DNA of 64,000 nucleotides from Lophius americanus. Its lineage: Eukaryota > Chordata > Actinopteri > Lophiiformes > Lophiidae. Positions 24,906-36,476 of this stretch are shown piece after piece. Numbering within the stretch: the stretch's first letter is position 1; the number at the start of each line of letters is the position of its first letter. Location of the stretch: positions 5,310,001-5,374,000 of the forward strand of contig JBBDHG010000014.1 in NCBI GenBank assembly GCA_037951165.1, read 5' to 3'. The translations under genes were made by a program, and so were the position numbers. Below the pieces are notes generated by a model. The model searched no databases. It had not been told where the DNA came from and saw only the letters and a list, made by a program, of their open reading frames with translations.

Positions 24906-26099
24906 CAACCTCTCATACAGCTCGTCTTAGGCTTTTCATTTAGCCTTTGCTTCCCCACTCCTCACCTTACTGATGAAGTAATAAAGATCAAAAAACAAAT
25001 CATCATATTTGAAATAAAAACATCCTTCTCTCAGATATTCATAAGTAGAATTAGTGTTTCGTATTCAAAACTTGGTAAATGATTATTTATATATGTAGAG
25101 TTCATGTAGAGAGTTAAAATACATAAAAATATTGATTTCTAAGATATAATTATGATAAAAATGCAAACATGAGCTGTTCATGTGTCCAGAGCACAGTTGT
25201 GACCAACATTTCATATTATATAATTTCATACTTACAGATATCACTGTGAATTCATACTTACCATGATTGTGATTCCTTCAAATACATAGCAACCTTGTTA
25301 GCTCTACCAGTTTGGGGGGATATCAAGTACACACACACGCTGACAAGACAACAGCAACAATTTTGTCAAATGAATCCAAAAGATGAAATGCAAATGCTTC
25401 ATAGAGGTTGGGTACCTGTGCCAGCCATGATGCAGGACATCTATTAACTGCTCTAGCCACCACTCTCTGTCTGTCACAAGACAGACATATGTTCATGTGT
25501 CAGTGTTCTCTTATTTAGTGTAGTAAAATAAATTGTGCTAAATAGTACTCAAGGGATACAAATTCAGATCTCCTACTGAATATAAAACACATGCAAAAAA
25601 AAAAAAAAACTCCTCCCAAAATCACACTCTTCTCTAGAGCATTTTGTTATAGTTTGCTAATTGTGGGGTACTCGAAAGGGCATATCATTGTGGTATGTTC
25701 ATTGGTGGGGCAATTAAGGGGTACTTTACCATGGTATGTTTACGTATAAGGCATCTTAAAGTGAATTGTGTCATGGCTTGTTTACTGTAAGGGTGCTTTA
25801 GGGAGCATTTTACCATGGTTTGGTTCTAGTTGAGCACTCAAAAGAGCATTTAATCAATATTTATTAATTGGTAGGCCACCATAAAGGGCACTTTATCTTG
25901 GTATACTCACTGGTTGGGCATCTCAGAGTCTACTTTGTCATGGTTTGTTCACTGGAAGGGCCCCTTAGAGGGAGATTTATCATGGTGTGTTCACTTGAGT
26001 GGGTACCTTAGAGGCTACCTTACCATGATTTGGTGACTGGACGGGCACCTTAGAGTCTACTTTAGTTTGTTCATTGGAGGGGGACTGGAGGGTCGTTTT

Positions 26100-26250
26100 C
26101 CGTCTCACCACTGTCAGTAAGGAAATGCTCATGTGTGAAATATGTTGTGTCTCTGTGGAATTAAGAGCACTTTGCAGACCTGATCTTTATGGAAAGTGCC
26201 TTGAGATAACTTTTTATTGTGACTTGATGGTATACAAATAAAATTGGCTT
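26100..26250 (+). mobile_element. L2-like LINE 3' tail inside minisatellite
   Basis: GTCTCACCACTGTCAGTAAG, GAAAGTGCCTTGAGATAACT and TACAAATAAAATTGGCTTGG match the same tail as at 15300-15575, truncated at its 5' side. Confidence 0.65.
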
Positions 26251-26434
26251 GGTTTGACCCAAGAGGGTACTTTATCGAGGTTTGGTCGACTTGATGGGCA
26301 CCCTAGAGAGCATTTTATCATGGCTTGACTATAAAAGTGCTCTAGCGGGCAACTCATTATTCTTTCATTATTGGTACTCCAGAGAGCATTTAACATGATT
26401 TATTCACTGGTAGGTAATATTCGGCTGTTATATT

Positions 26435-27190
26435 GAGGGGTTGCCACAGGGGATCATTTGTTTCCATCTTGCCCTGTCCTATGCATCTTCCTCTGTCACA
26501 CCAACCAACTGCATGTTCTCTCTCGTCCTATCCAGAAATTGCCTCTTTGGTGTTCCCCTTTTTGCTCCTGCTTGGCAGCTCTGTCTCCAGCCTCCATCTA
26601 CAAATATAACCACTATCCCTCCTTTTCACGTGTCCAAACCATCTAAATCTGGCCTCACTTACTTTGTCTCCCTTGTAAACCTTTCCCTCCCCTCAAGAGG
26701 AAGTTATTTTTCTCTTCCAACTCACAACCAGCTTGTGGGGCATAATTACTGACAACGTTCATAATCACACCTCCAATTTCTATCTTCATATTCAACACTC
26801 TGTCTGACAATCTCTTCACCTCTGGAACACTCTTCCTCCCTCAGAATCACCCCTACCCCATTTCTTTTCCAATCAACTCCATGATAGAACAGTTTGTACC
26901 CTCCTCCAATACTATTAGCCTTTCCGCCTTTTCATCTGGTCTCTTCGCCCTCTCCCTCTTCTTTTTCTTCAACCAAAAGTAGCATCATTTCCGATGGTAC
27001 CTTGCTGGTTCACAGTGCCAGTGGCGGTCGTTGGTAACACAGGCCCGGACTGATCCGGTTGGGAAATGAGTTTTGTGTTCCACATTTTGGTCTGGCATAG
27101 GTTTATGTTGGATGCCTTTCCTGACACAACCCTGTCCATTTATCTGGGCTTGGGAGTTGCACTAAAAGTACATTGACTTGTGACCCCTTA
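26435..27190 (-). mobile_element. RTE-like LINE 3' fragment and companion repeat
   Basis: GAGGGGTTGCCACAGGGGAT and TCCATCTTGCCCTGTCCTAT start the antisense C-terminal LINE end. A second block, CAGTGCCAGTGGCGGTCGTT, GGATGCCTTTCCTGACACAA and TTTATCTGGGCTTGGGAGTT, is a familiar fish repeat end. Both edges show TTCACTGGTAGGT (26403-26415 and 27200-27212): either a 13-bp target duplication or simply the minisatellite motif. Confidence 0.7.
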
Positions 27191-28225
27191 GTGATGGGGT
27201 TCACTGGTAGGTCACATTTGAGGCAATTTTATCATGGTTTGGTCACTGAAAGGGCACCTTATAGGTCATGATATAATCTTTTGTTTTTTAATACCGGTAT
27301 GGCACCTTGAAGTTTACTTTATCATGTTTGTTTAGTGGACAGGCACACTTGCTAACCCCAGCAGCAATAAATATTAAATTTGATCATATATTAGCCTTAA
27401 TCCAGTACAATTGGACAATGGAAGAAGAGAGACAAACCCATAGTAGCTATATAGGTATATACCGACAGTATATGTCTATAAAGCCATTATTTATAATGGA
27501 AAAAAAAAAATTATAACTACTTTTTGTGTTCACTTTGTGTTGACTCAGAGTTTAGCACTGGGAAGCAGAAAAATAGGACCCAATTATGTTCCTGTTGGAT
27601 GTGTGAGTAGGCAAGTTGGCTAAAAGATATTTAAGACACCAAAAGTTCCTCCTTGACAGTTGGATTGTTTTAATTCACTAATTCTCAAATGTTGTTTAAT
27701 GTTGCTGTCGTATATCCTACCACTTACAAACATCATAGGTTGAATACCTGTAAACAAATTATAATAAGCCTTTCATACAATCTTTTCATGGTGAGAAAGC
27801 CTATAATTGACTTTTTGAATTTGCATTTCAAAAGCTTGTGTTCGTGACACAAAAATTCTTGACCCGAGCTGAAACTGATCCCGTTTCAGATCTTTTTTGA
27901 AGGTACGCACAACTTGCATCCAATGTGAGCAAACACACCACTCCCTCTTGACAGCCAACCAGCTATATCCAGCAACCCTCCGCCACCCTTTCCCTACAAC
28001 TGGGGGCAGACACGAACTATCCTGGTCTCGCCTGTATATAAAAGTCACACATTTGATAAATTAAGCAGTGTACAATAACTTTTCTACATTATTGTAGAAA
28101 GTGATTGTTTACATCTACATTATTGAACATTTTTTAACTTGTGACACTTCTACTCTTATATTGGATATGTTGCAAATGTTTTTTTTTGCCTACACTTGGT
28201 AGGAGGGCAGCAGTGACAAGGAAAC

Positions 28226-28272
28226 AATATATATATGTACATATATATACACACACATATATATATATATAT
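28226..28272. repeat. TA/CA microsatellite
   Basis: Alternating TATATA, GTACA and CACACA runs, AT-rich, intronic. Confidence 0.9.
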
Positions 28273-28447
28273 TCGTAAAAGTCCCTAGCAAACCTTACAG
28301 CTGGGTTATGGGGAAATGGAATGAAACAGCTGGTAACGTAGCTGCAACCCAGATGTTTGACTACACCATTGAGAGGAGCCCACATATAATTACTTCTCTA
28401 ATCTACCTATATTAGAAGAATCCAGGTAGTGCGGAAAACACACACAG

Positions 28448-28603
<156 letters not shown>

Positions 28604-28619
28604 AATGCATGCATCTTAC

Positions 28620-28694
28620 ATGAGAAACACTTGGGGACAGCTCTGGGTTTTGTCATCACACAGGTAGATACCTTCTTACACTGCCTAGTGGTGA
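28620..28694 (-). CDS. adamts17: adamts17 75-nt cassette exon between Cys-rich and spacer
   Basis: The 75-nt exon (25 codons' worth, phase 1 at both ends) reads, with the split codons, V-TTRQCKKVSTCVMTKPRA-VPKCFS-C. It has four cysteines, an even number that could pair. From memory, the human ADAMTS17 reference protein has a very similar segment at this point with KVSTCVM and AVPKCFSC, whereas ADAMTS19 lacks it. Skipping it leaves a clean KGM-G-YIEA join, so it is likely alternatively spliced. The acceptor is TGTCCTCCAG behind a C27 tract; the donor CAT/GTAAGA is followed about 18 nt later by a very long TG tract. Confidence 0.85.
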
Positions 28695-28720
28695 CTGGAG
28701 GACAAGACAAGGAAATGGAA

Positions 28721-28747
28721 GGGGGGGGGGGGGGGGGGGGGGGGGGG
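28721..28747. repeat. G27 homopolymer (C27 in the transcript)
   Basis: Twenty-seven consecutive G on the plus strand. In the minus-strand transcript this is C27, followed by UUCCAUUUCCUUGUCUUGUC and the CAG acceptor of the cassette exon, so it greatly lengthens the pyrimidine tract. Assembled length may be unreliable. Confidence 0.9.
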
Positions 28748-29084
28748 TCACATGTCCTGTGGACCACACTGGCATGTGCATGCAAGTGTCCACATAGCTT
28801 ACTATGTGCACACACAAGCTCCCGTCATTGTTCCTTTCTCTACCTATAGAGTGACAACTGCATTGGCAATGGCTGAAATTAAATTAATTTATCTGTGTCT
28901 ATAGATTCTGTCACATTGACTTCTGCAATATAGCCCAAAAATCCATGATATCAGCGGACCATGCAAAATATGATCCAATTCTTGTGCCTTGATTCTGCAT
29001 GTTTTACATCCATTTGCACCAAAACACTATGCCATTTGAGTGTGTCGAAAGGGAAATGAGAAGAAGAAGGGAGCATGTGAAAGC

Positions 29085-29755
29085 GCTATACCCCAATCAG
29101 CCATATCATTATAACCATTAACAGGTAGCAGTGCATAACATTACAATTGTTTTGCATCAGACAGAATTTCTTCAATTTCACGTATATAGGTCTGGCCTTC
29201 ATATCAACTCTACCCTTCCTGACTGCCAATGTCTAAATTTTTATATACTGATCAGCCATGACATTCAAACCACCTACCCCCTATAGTGTAGGTCAGCCTT
29301 TTGCTAAGAAACTAGCTCAAAAATGCTTTTTGTGTTCAGACATTCAGAACTAGTAATTAATTTTACATGAATAAGTTCCACAGTGGCTTGCCTTGCCTCT
29401 GTAAATATTAACACATGAGTATTCAAGAACTTGTCACTGGTTCACCAGTTGTTGTGCCTTTGAACACTTTTCCCGAGTAACCACTCTTGACTGAGTTGAC
29501 TAAACAATACATGGAATTCTGGAGATGCTCTGTCGTCCAGCCATCACAATTTGACCCCTGCCCCAATCACTCAGATCCTTACACTTTCCCATATTTTTTC
29601 CTTCCAGCATCTTGAAAGAGAAAAAGGTCCACTAACTACCTAGCATATCTCACTCATTGACATATGTCATGACAATGAGCTAATCAATGTTATTCTAACT
29701 TCACCTGTTAGTTGTTATAATGTTATGGCAGATCAGTGCATAAATACAATCCATT
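29085..29755 (-). mobile_element. Tc1-like element with terminal repeats and a nested copy
   Basis: Left AATCAGCCATATCATTATAA (from 29096) and right TATAATGTTATGGCAGATCA are inverted ends. A second left end, TATACTGATCAGCCATGACA, appears near 29248, suggesting a copy inside a copy. TCCAGCCATCACAATTTGAC and ACTCAGATCCTTACACTTTC mark the antisense transposase start. Confidence 0.7.
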
Positions 29756-29994
29756 TACCATTTTACTAATAGTAGTATTAATTTCTATTTCTTAATTTTA
29801 GTATATTGTCTTATTGTTATTAACTATTGGATACATATTGTGCTGTGGTTTACGCTGTGGCCTTCAATACTTTATAAATAAGCCAGAAATTCGAAAAGGA
29901 CAACTTATCAGATCATTTGATAAAAAAAACCCATTAATTATTAGCAGTATTTCTATCAGAAAATGGTAACTGAACTTAGAATTGGGTATTTAAG

Positions 29995-30200
29995 GCAGCT
30001 GTAGCTCAGTAGGAATCGCGGCTGTCTCCCAATCGTAAGATTGGAAGGTAGTTGGTTCAAGCCACAGCACGTCTACATGCTGTAGGGTGCTTGAGCAAGA
30101 CTCTGAACCCAATATGTTTTCTGGGCAATTCAAAGGAGCTTCCCAGAGCTCCTCCAGGATGGGCGAAATGGCGAGAACTTACCTTCAGGATAAATATATC
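29995..30200 (+). mobile_element. tRNA-derived SINE
   Basis: A-box TAGCTCAGTAGG at 30002-30013 and B-box GGTTCAAGCC at 30054-30063 sit at tRNA-like spacing, followed by CTTGAGCAAGACTCTGAACC. The body after the B-box shows it is a SINE, not a tRNA gene. Confidence 0.75.
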
Positions 30201-30407
30201 ATCTATTTTTTGAATCTTTTTTATAGATGGTGCCATAACCAAGAGTTTAGGCTCAACGTTAAGTGGTGCTTATCATTGCTTCAATAAGACAAACTGCATT
30301 CCATCATCAGTGAATAGCAATTGATGTAAACCGTATATGCAGACTACAGTATATCTTTGCATGCAACAGCAAAACTTTCTAGTTGGATACAAAAAATACA
30401 CACTTAC

Positions 30408-30528
30408 CCATTCCCTTGGTGTGATTGAAGTCTCCTCTCACTATCTTACAGGAGCGGCCATCTCCATTACAAACACCACAACAGTCCTCTTTAGCCAAAG
30501 AGCCAATGATGCCATCACAACCTATTTT
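30408..30528 (-). CDS. adamts17: adamts17 exon: Cys-rich domain, end
   Basis: The exon encodes 40 codons, KIGCDGIIGSLAKEDCC to RGDFNHTKGM, plus one base. It carries the GCDG and CGVCNGDGRSC motifs that close the ADAMTS Cys-rich domain. The family normally has Arg or His before CGVC; here the codon is TGT, giving EDCCGVC and an extra cysteine. The acceptor is CACTCAG, the donor ATGG/GTAAGT. The last G can join TC of the 75-nt cassette exon (Val) or GC of the spacer exon (Gly), so both splice forms stay in frame. NHT is a possible N-glycosylation site. Confidence 0.93.
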
Positions 30529-31140
30529 CTGAGTGACACAGTAAAACAGATGGCTGGTGAGTGGTTATGTTTGTCCATGTAAGTATGTATTTCTAAGAAA
30601 TTATGCATTTGTGCGTACAAGGGATAATTTCCTAGGTTTAATGTCACCTACATGGCTAAACTTGATTTGTCTTGATGTATTTTGTACAAGATACCATGAA
30701 AATCTGATGATAAAACACATTCACCCATTAGTAATGTTCCTATATTGCGTAAATGATGATCAACCTCATGAATTTGAAGAACAGAATAACTGATTTGATA
30801 ATCCACTGCTCTAAACAAAACATGTGTTCCTTGCAAAGTTAAAATGATCCTCATATTCAAACCCTATAGTTTCACTGAGTTGATCTGCTGCTTACATTTT
30901 ATAGCTATTGAAGACAAAATGGTGTGTATGTGTCTACAGTCCTGTCACCTGACCTTCAGGCTATGTGCTCTGCAATCTGCTCCATTAAAAACATATATCA
31001 TCACTGTCATAATTAAATAAAGTATACAATCGGAACACAGCAGTGGTCTCTTGTTCAATAGTGAGCCAATGAGAAATACCAGAAGAAAAACATAGTATTT
31101 TTGCAGGTAGGGGGCAGTAACTGCAAAAATAAAGCTTTTC

Positions 31141-31225
31141 AGAGAGAGAGAGAGAGGGAGAGAGAGAGGGAGAAAGAGAGAGAGAGATACAGAGAGGGAG
31201 AAAGAAAGAGAGAGATACAGAGAGG

Positions 31226-31257
<32 letters not shown>
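31141..31257. repeat. GA-rich repeat
   Basis: Nearly pure purine tract of AGAG units with a higher-order repeat, GATACAGAGAGGGAGAAAGA, present twice. Confidence 0.95.
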
Positions 31258-31258
<1 letters not shown>

Positions 31259-31910
31259 TGACTGCACAAATTATTGTTTGCCAGAGTCAGCAAAACGCAT
31301 CTATAACACTGATGCATGAGTTTCACAAAACACAGAAGCATTCTGACATAATGAAGAATATAAATTTAAGGACATGCGCACCCCGACACCAACTTGCACA
31401 TGTAACACTACACAGAGTATGTATGGTGAACATTTTGCTGAATCAGAGGCCCACATAGCACATTGCAGCGCAGTCAGACTTCCCTGCCCTCCTACAGTCA
31501 AACACAGGGGATTTTAATAGCTTCACTGAATATAACAATCTTCCCCTTTCCTGTCTGCTCCTTTTCTTTTTCTCTCTCCTGTTGTTAGTGTTTTTAGAGC
31601 ATGCCTGAGTCCGACATGAAGGCTCATAAAAACCTCCAAGCCTCCTTTGTCACTGTAAGTGTAGCTCAGGAGACACTGAGCTACAATATTCCAGTTCAAT
31701 CAAGGCGTCTGCCGTCAGATGGAAGCTAAAACCAGTGCATGCTGGGAAGTTTTGGCGGCGCACATCAGATATATGATGCTTGGAATTTAAAAAGGCAGTA
31801 GTGAACGAACAAAGGAGAAATGCAGGACATAAGATGCATGCTTTTTTTTTAAATAGTATTTAATTTTGTTAAATACATAAGTACATGAGATGAAAAACTG
31901 AGCTTGTGAT

Positions 31911-33225
31911 GTACACTGCTTAAAAAATTAAGGGAACACTTAAATCATAGATCGTATCTAAATTAAAGGAATATTCAGGTTGAAATTCTTTATGGATAAA
32001 CATTGTATAATCCGTTTTTTAACAAAATAACGTAAGAACAGTCAATGGAAACCAAAGTAATTAACCCACCGCCGGCTGCATTCTGAATCAGGCCCAAAAT
32101 CAAAGTGATAAACTGAAATCACAGGCTGATCCAAGTACCATGAATTTTATCACAACAACCAATAATGTGTCTCAGTAATGGGTTTGACCCTAAAGTGACA
32201 AGAAGACTACTGACTGTCTCTCGGCATGTTCCTGAGGAGACGACGGAAGGCATCCTGGGAATCTCCACCCAGACCCGGATCAAGTTGTAAGTGAGATTAT
32301 GGACAATCTGTGGTGCTATTGGCATCTGATGCCACAAAATATAACGTCCCAGAGGCTCTCAAAAAATTCACGTCTGGAAAACCTGAGGGCCAATCAATCA
32401 TATCAATGCCTTCATCCTCCAGGAACTGCATGGAGAATGAAGGCATTGTCTGCTGGATGATACTACAGGATATTACGTTTATCACGGTGTCTCCCGATTC
32501 TTTCAGATCTGTCGCATGAGCTCAGTAAAACCTAATCTCAGCAATGAAGAGAACGGGGCACCAATGGTGGACCTGCCAATTCTGGTGTTTTCTGATGAAC
32601 ACCAATGCAGCTGCACGGTGCTGAATTATGAATATAGATCCAAAAAGAAGAGGGAACTTCATGCCATCCCCCCGGAGTCTGATTCTAACAATTTGCTGCA
32701 GGTAGTTATTTTGTAAGGCGCTGGTAGTAGTCCTCCTGTTCCTTCTGACACAAAAGTCCAGATACCGGTCCTGCTGCTGGGTTGTTGTCCTTCTATGGTC
32801 CTTACCAGCTCTTGCGTGTAACGGCCCATCTCATGGTAACCCCTCCACACACCTGAGACTGTGCTGAGAGACCAAGCAAACCCTCTTTTGACGGCATGTA
32901 TAGATGTTCCAACCTGGAGGACACTACCTGTGTAACCTGAATTGGCTGCAGATACCACATCATGCTACCAGTAGAGACAAGGAATCCAGGAAAATGCAAA
33001 ACTAAAGAAAGATGAGTCAGGAAGGATGAGGGGAGAGAGATGGTCTGTGTCATAACCTTCAGAACCAGAAACATATGGGGTTGTTCTGCGGTTCCCTTTT
33101 CTTTCCACCTGTTGTCACTTTCACTAAAGCAGGTGGAACTGATTCACAATCACCTATGATTCCTGGACTTATCCTTTTCCTAGAGGTTGAACTCACTGTG
33201 TTATATTGTGTTGATTAAGTTTTAC
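31911..33225 (-). mobile_element. Decayed Tc1-like transposon, long copy
   Basis: It starts with ACACTGCTTAAAAAATTAAG, a typical terminal-repeat start. Minus-strand frames include QFLEDEGIDMIDWPSGFPDV (transposase C-terminus) at 32297-32485 and GTSIHAVKRGFAWSLSTVS (N-terminal helix-turn-helix) near 32860-32910. The middle is deleted and frames are broken. The element is the same family as 57290-57840 but in the opposite orientation. Confidence 0.8.
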
Positions 33226-34969
33226 CTTATTTTTTTTCACAGGGTAATTTTATTGAACAGACGACCAAAAAATTAAAGCTCAGCCAAAATCTACTCATAC
33301 CCAGCAGATGGTTATTAAGGTTTAGTTTCTTTGTGCATAAAACAATTCTGAAGCATCAAGGCAAAACAGTGTCCTCTGTCTTTAACAAAAATAATAATAA
33401 TAAATGTAAGCTTTATTCATCACATTCAGTCATATAAAATAATACGTAGTAGCGGAAGTCCCTGTGAATCACCGGGGTAGCATATTGGCCTTCAGGATCT
33501 ACCTCTAGGACCCTACGAAATGTGGACTTGTTGGGATCAGCATGAAGCCTCAATATCAATGAAGGGTAAAGACACACCCGAGTGTTGAAAGCGTTTGGTT
33601 ACCGAGAGGTAAATGGTGGGGTCAGCGCAGTCTGCTGAACAAGTACAAGTAAATCTGCCTCCCCCTCTCAAGATATTTATGAGAATGCTGCTCCATTGCT
33701 CAGATTAGGCTCCAGAAATGTTTGTGTGTCATGATAATTGCATCCATATTCAACTTTCTCAGCCCCTCTCTCTATATATATCTCTCTCTCTCCATCCCTA
33801 GCCAGCATAATTTGAAAATAAAAATTGATTGGCTCTAAATATAGTCCTCAGCCACTAATGCCAACTCCTTATGAATAAGGTATCCAACTGATCCAGGCAG
33901 ATATATTCTCCAAAGCTTTCAAACAAATACCACAGAACCGGTAAAACCCAGGCCCAATGGATTTTTGCACATCATGCATAAGAAAATAAATGAATCCAGT
34001 AGCAGCATATCATGGCCGCCAACCTTCATCCCCACTCAGCCTCAGAAAGCAACTTAGTCAAAACTATAAAAGCTATTAGACCATGTAAGATTTTGATTTG
34101 GTCATGTTGTAACTACAATAACATTCAGTTATATGAAATTCTAATTCATTGCAACATTTAGCCCTCTTTGTTCAGTGGACAAGTAGGGCTGAAAGTATGT
34201 CGGGTTATGCAGCAACCCTTAAACAGGACAATCATCAGTCATTCATGTCTATTGACTTTTTTTTATGTCGGCATGATGATGAAAAATGTAAAACATGATG
34301 ATCTAGCCCGACCAATTTAAAGTCTTTTCCATAGTCCATGCTTCCAAAATCATTTTATATATTGACATTCATGTTATCTGATCTTGTATTTCTATGGTGA
34401 GGTTTCGGTGAACTTTTGTCACAAAAATAACTTTTTTAGGATTATTTACAACTGGGTTGTTTAATACTGTAGGTTGCTGGAGGTAAACAGTGGCTTGCTG
34501 AGTTAAACTCAGATGGCTTAAGTTCGCATTGTCACATATTTCACATGACAATGAGAAGTTTTTGTCCATAAAAATAGACAGTTTTCTACCCATCAGCGTG
34601 AGTTTCCCTCAATGACTGCAAAAGAAGACTATCATTTTCCCCAGCTACATACTATCAAATATTTATCAGAATAAATCAAGATGACAATTTTTATGACTGC
34701 CCGATCTACAGACTGTAATACATGTACATTAATATATATAATTGATAAATAATTAAATATATTTTTCTCACCTGGATGGGACAGAAGGCTAGAACACAGG
34801 AACCAAGTGTCTCCTGGCCGGTGATGGAGGATGAGGGCTACAGGTGCTGTCACAGCTGGCTCATAAGGGGATTGAGAGGCGACGGTCTAATTTTCTTACT
34901 AATTATACAACTAATTTAATTCATGTTAAATTAGCGACTCATGTGCACATAACATGTGCTTATTGTGTG
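33226..34969. other. Intron sequence with no recognised element
   Basis: AT-rich stretch with an AATAAT run (33392-33405) and a TCTCTATATATATCTCTC run near 33770. No exon or element recognised. Confidence 0.45.
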
Positions 34970-35190
34970 AGCGGCTGTAGCTCAGTGGGTAGAGTTTGTC
35001 GTCTCTCAGTAGAACGCTTGGCAGTATGACTGCTCAATCACAGCAGTCTACATGTTGTTGAGTCATTGAGCAAGAACATGAAACCCACTATGCTCTTCGG
35101 GCATTCTACGTGCTCCTTAGGGATGCGTGAAATACAGAGAAGTAATTTCCACAGTGTTGTACTGTGTATGATTGATTGTGATTGAATGAA
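34970..35190 (+). mobile_element. tRNA-derived SINE
   Basis: A-box TAGCTCAGTGGG at 34978-34989; the B-box is degenerate. CAGTCTACATGTTGTTGAGT, GAGCAAGAACATGAAACCC and a GATTGATTGTGATTGAATGA tail follow the layout of the 29995 copy. Confidence 0.75.
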
Positions 35191-35277
35191 CAAATGAATA
35201 ATTAAATAAGATTTCTAAAAGTGATTAACAAAATACAAACACTTTGCAACTTTCAACCTGACATCAAGATTTTCTGC

Positions 35278-35302
35278 TGTCCAACCACAAGGTGGTTGGA
35301 CA
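35278..35302. repeat. Perfect inverted repeat, 11-bp arms
   Basis: TGTCCAACCAC and GTGGTTGGACA with a 3-nt loop. Confidence 0.95.
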
Positions 35303-35532
35303 TTTCCTAAATTCACTTCAGTATTGTAATTTGCAACATGCTATGTAGATGGTAGGTTGGGTCAATGAAGAATGAATGAATCAACTCAAAACCTCTTACA
35401 TAAATAACTGAAGTCTCTCTTGTCCTTGAGCATGAAGGTAACAAGGGAGTCAATTAGTGCCTTTGGTGTAAAGTTTCATGGAATGGTTTTAAAGAACTGT
35501 GCACATGTGTGAGTGTTTATTTGTGTATGTAC

Positions 35533-35660
35533 CTGACACCTCCCGTTAACACACAGGTCGGCCTCATAGGGTCCACAGGGCGTCCCATCCATCACTCTCT
35601 CAGACATCAGGACTGGGACATCACGACCCACCGGGCTGCAGAATAACACACACGGCTTCT
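35533..35660 (-). CDS. adamts17: adamts17 exon: Cys-rich domain, middle
   Basis: The exon completes Glu and then encodes 42 codons, KPCVLFCSPVGRDVPVLM to CVNGRCQ, including SERVMDGTPCGP and DLCVNGRC of the Cys-rich domain. The donor is CAG/GTACAT, phase 0. The acceptor is weak, AUGAAAAG before AG, with A rather than a pyrimidine at position -3. I chose it because only this start keeps the KPCxLFC segment and joins phase 1 of the preceding exon. A better-looking CTGCAG lies 25 nt inside the exon, but its use would break the frame. Confidence 0.9.
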
Positions 35661-35804
35661 CTTTTCATACACACCCACACAGGAAAACAAACAAGCACAT
35701 GATCATGTCGTTAGTGTAACGAGTGATGGCGAGAGCATAGGCCATATTGTATGATATGTGTTTTGGATATTTTGTCTATCAGGTAAACACTGAAAATGGG
35801 CATT

Positions 35805-36265
35805 GGCTCCCACTATCACCAGTCCACTTACACTTTGACTTCCATAACAACTCCTATAACAAGTTAACTCAACCTCTGTGTTCAACAGTCCTCCCAGACT
35901 CTCTATCTCACTACAATCATCCAACTCACACTCTCCGTCTCATTATGAACAGTCAAACCGACCTCTCTGTCTAACTACAACTAGTCCACTAAAACCTTGT
36001 TTCCCTCCACAACCACTCCTCCTAGCCCCGCTATCCCGGTATAACAAGTCCACTTAGCCTCTCTGGCTCTATAAAACAATATACTCAGACTCTGTTCCCA
36101 CTAGAACCAGTTCACTCAGGCTCAGTGTCCCACTGCAACCAGTCCCCTCAGAATCTCTGTTCCTCTATAACCAGGCCAAAAGGATCTGTGTCCCACTATA
36201 AACAGTTCATTCAGCGCCTCTGTCCAATTATACCCTATACACTCATCCGCTCTGTCATATTATGC
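35805..36265. repeat. Degenerate minisatellite, unit about 32-36 bp
   Basis: About thirteen diverged copies of CTCTGTGTCCCACTATAACC then AGTCCACTCAG. Unit length drifts from about 31 to 36 bp. It starts about 145 bp from the 35533-35660 exon in the intron. Confidence 0.8.
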
Positions 36266-36378
36266 CAATAGGTTTGATGTTTGCTAAGTACAAGTAATCA
36301 GCTACATGACAAGCTGGCATTCATCACAAAAATCACATGAAAATAAAAGTCACATGACCACTCGTCATTGACCATAAT

Positions 36379-36476
36379 ATGGAAAGCAGCTGCAGCAGAG
36401 AAGAAGTAGCTATTGTGTATGAGCTGCATGTCCGGAGAGGTGACAGGCTGGAAACACTAGGGGGCATTACCAAGGT
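36379..36476 (+). other. Unexplained short open frame with a donor-like end
   Basis: From an ATG the frame reads MESSCSREEVAIVYELHVRR and GDRLETLGGITK, then AAG/GTAAGC, a strong donor. Composition differs from the surrounding AT-rich intron. No partner exon or domain was recognised. It may be the first exon of a transposon gene or chance. Confidence 0.2.

Larger units (their letters stand above)
25645..27345. repeat. Degenerate 42-bp minisatellite, split by inserts
   Basis: A unit of about 42-43 bp, TTTATCATGGTTTGTTCACT then GGAAGGGCACCTTAGAGGGTA, recurs roughly ten times with many changes from 25645 to 26095, continues around 26255-26430, and resumes at 27190-27345. It is interrupted by an L2-like tail (26100-26250) and an RTE-like LINE fragment (26435-27190). 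Confidence 0.75.

Noticed and set aside
25645..26430. CRISPR-like array
   Set aside because: Repeats are diverged, contiguous 42-bp units without unique spacers, in a vertebrate intron: a minisatellite.
29995..30075. Possible tRNA gene
   Set aside because: A- and B-boxes are present but the acceptor stem does not pair, and SINE body sequence follows.
35533..35635. Exon starting at CTGCAG/C (35635)
   Set aside because: This would require an extra tiny exon encoding KPCxLFC. Those codons are found directly upstream in frame, so the exon starts at 35660.
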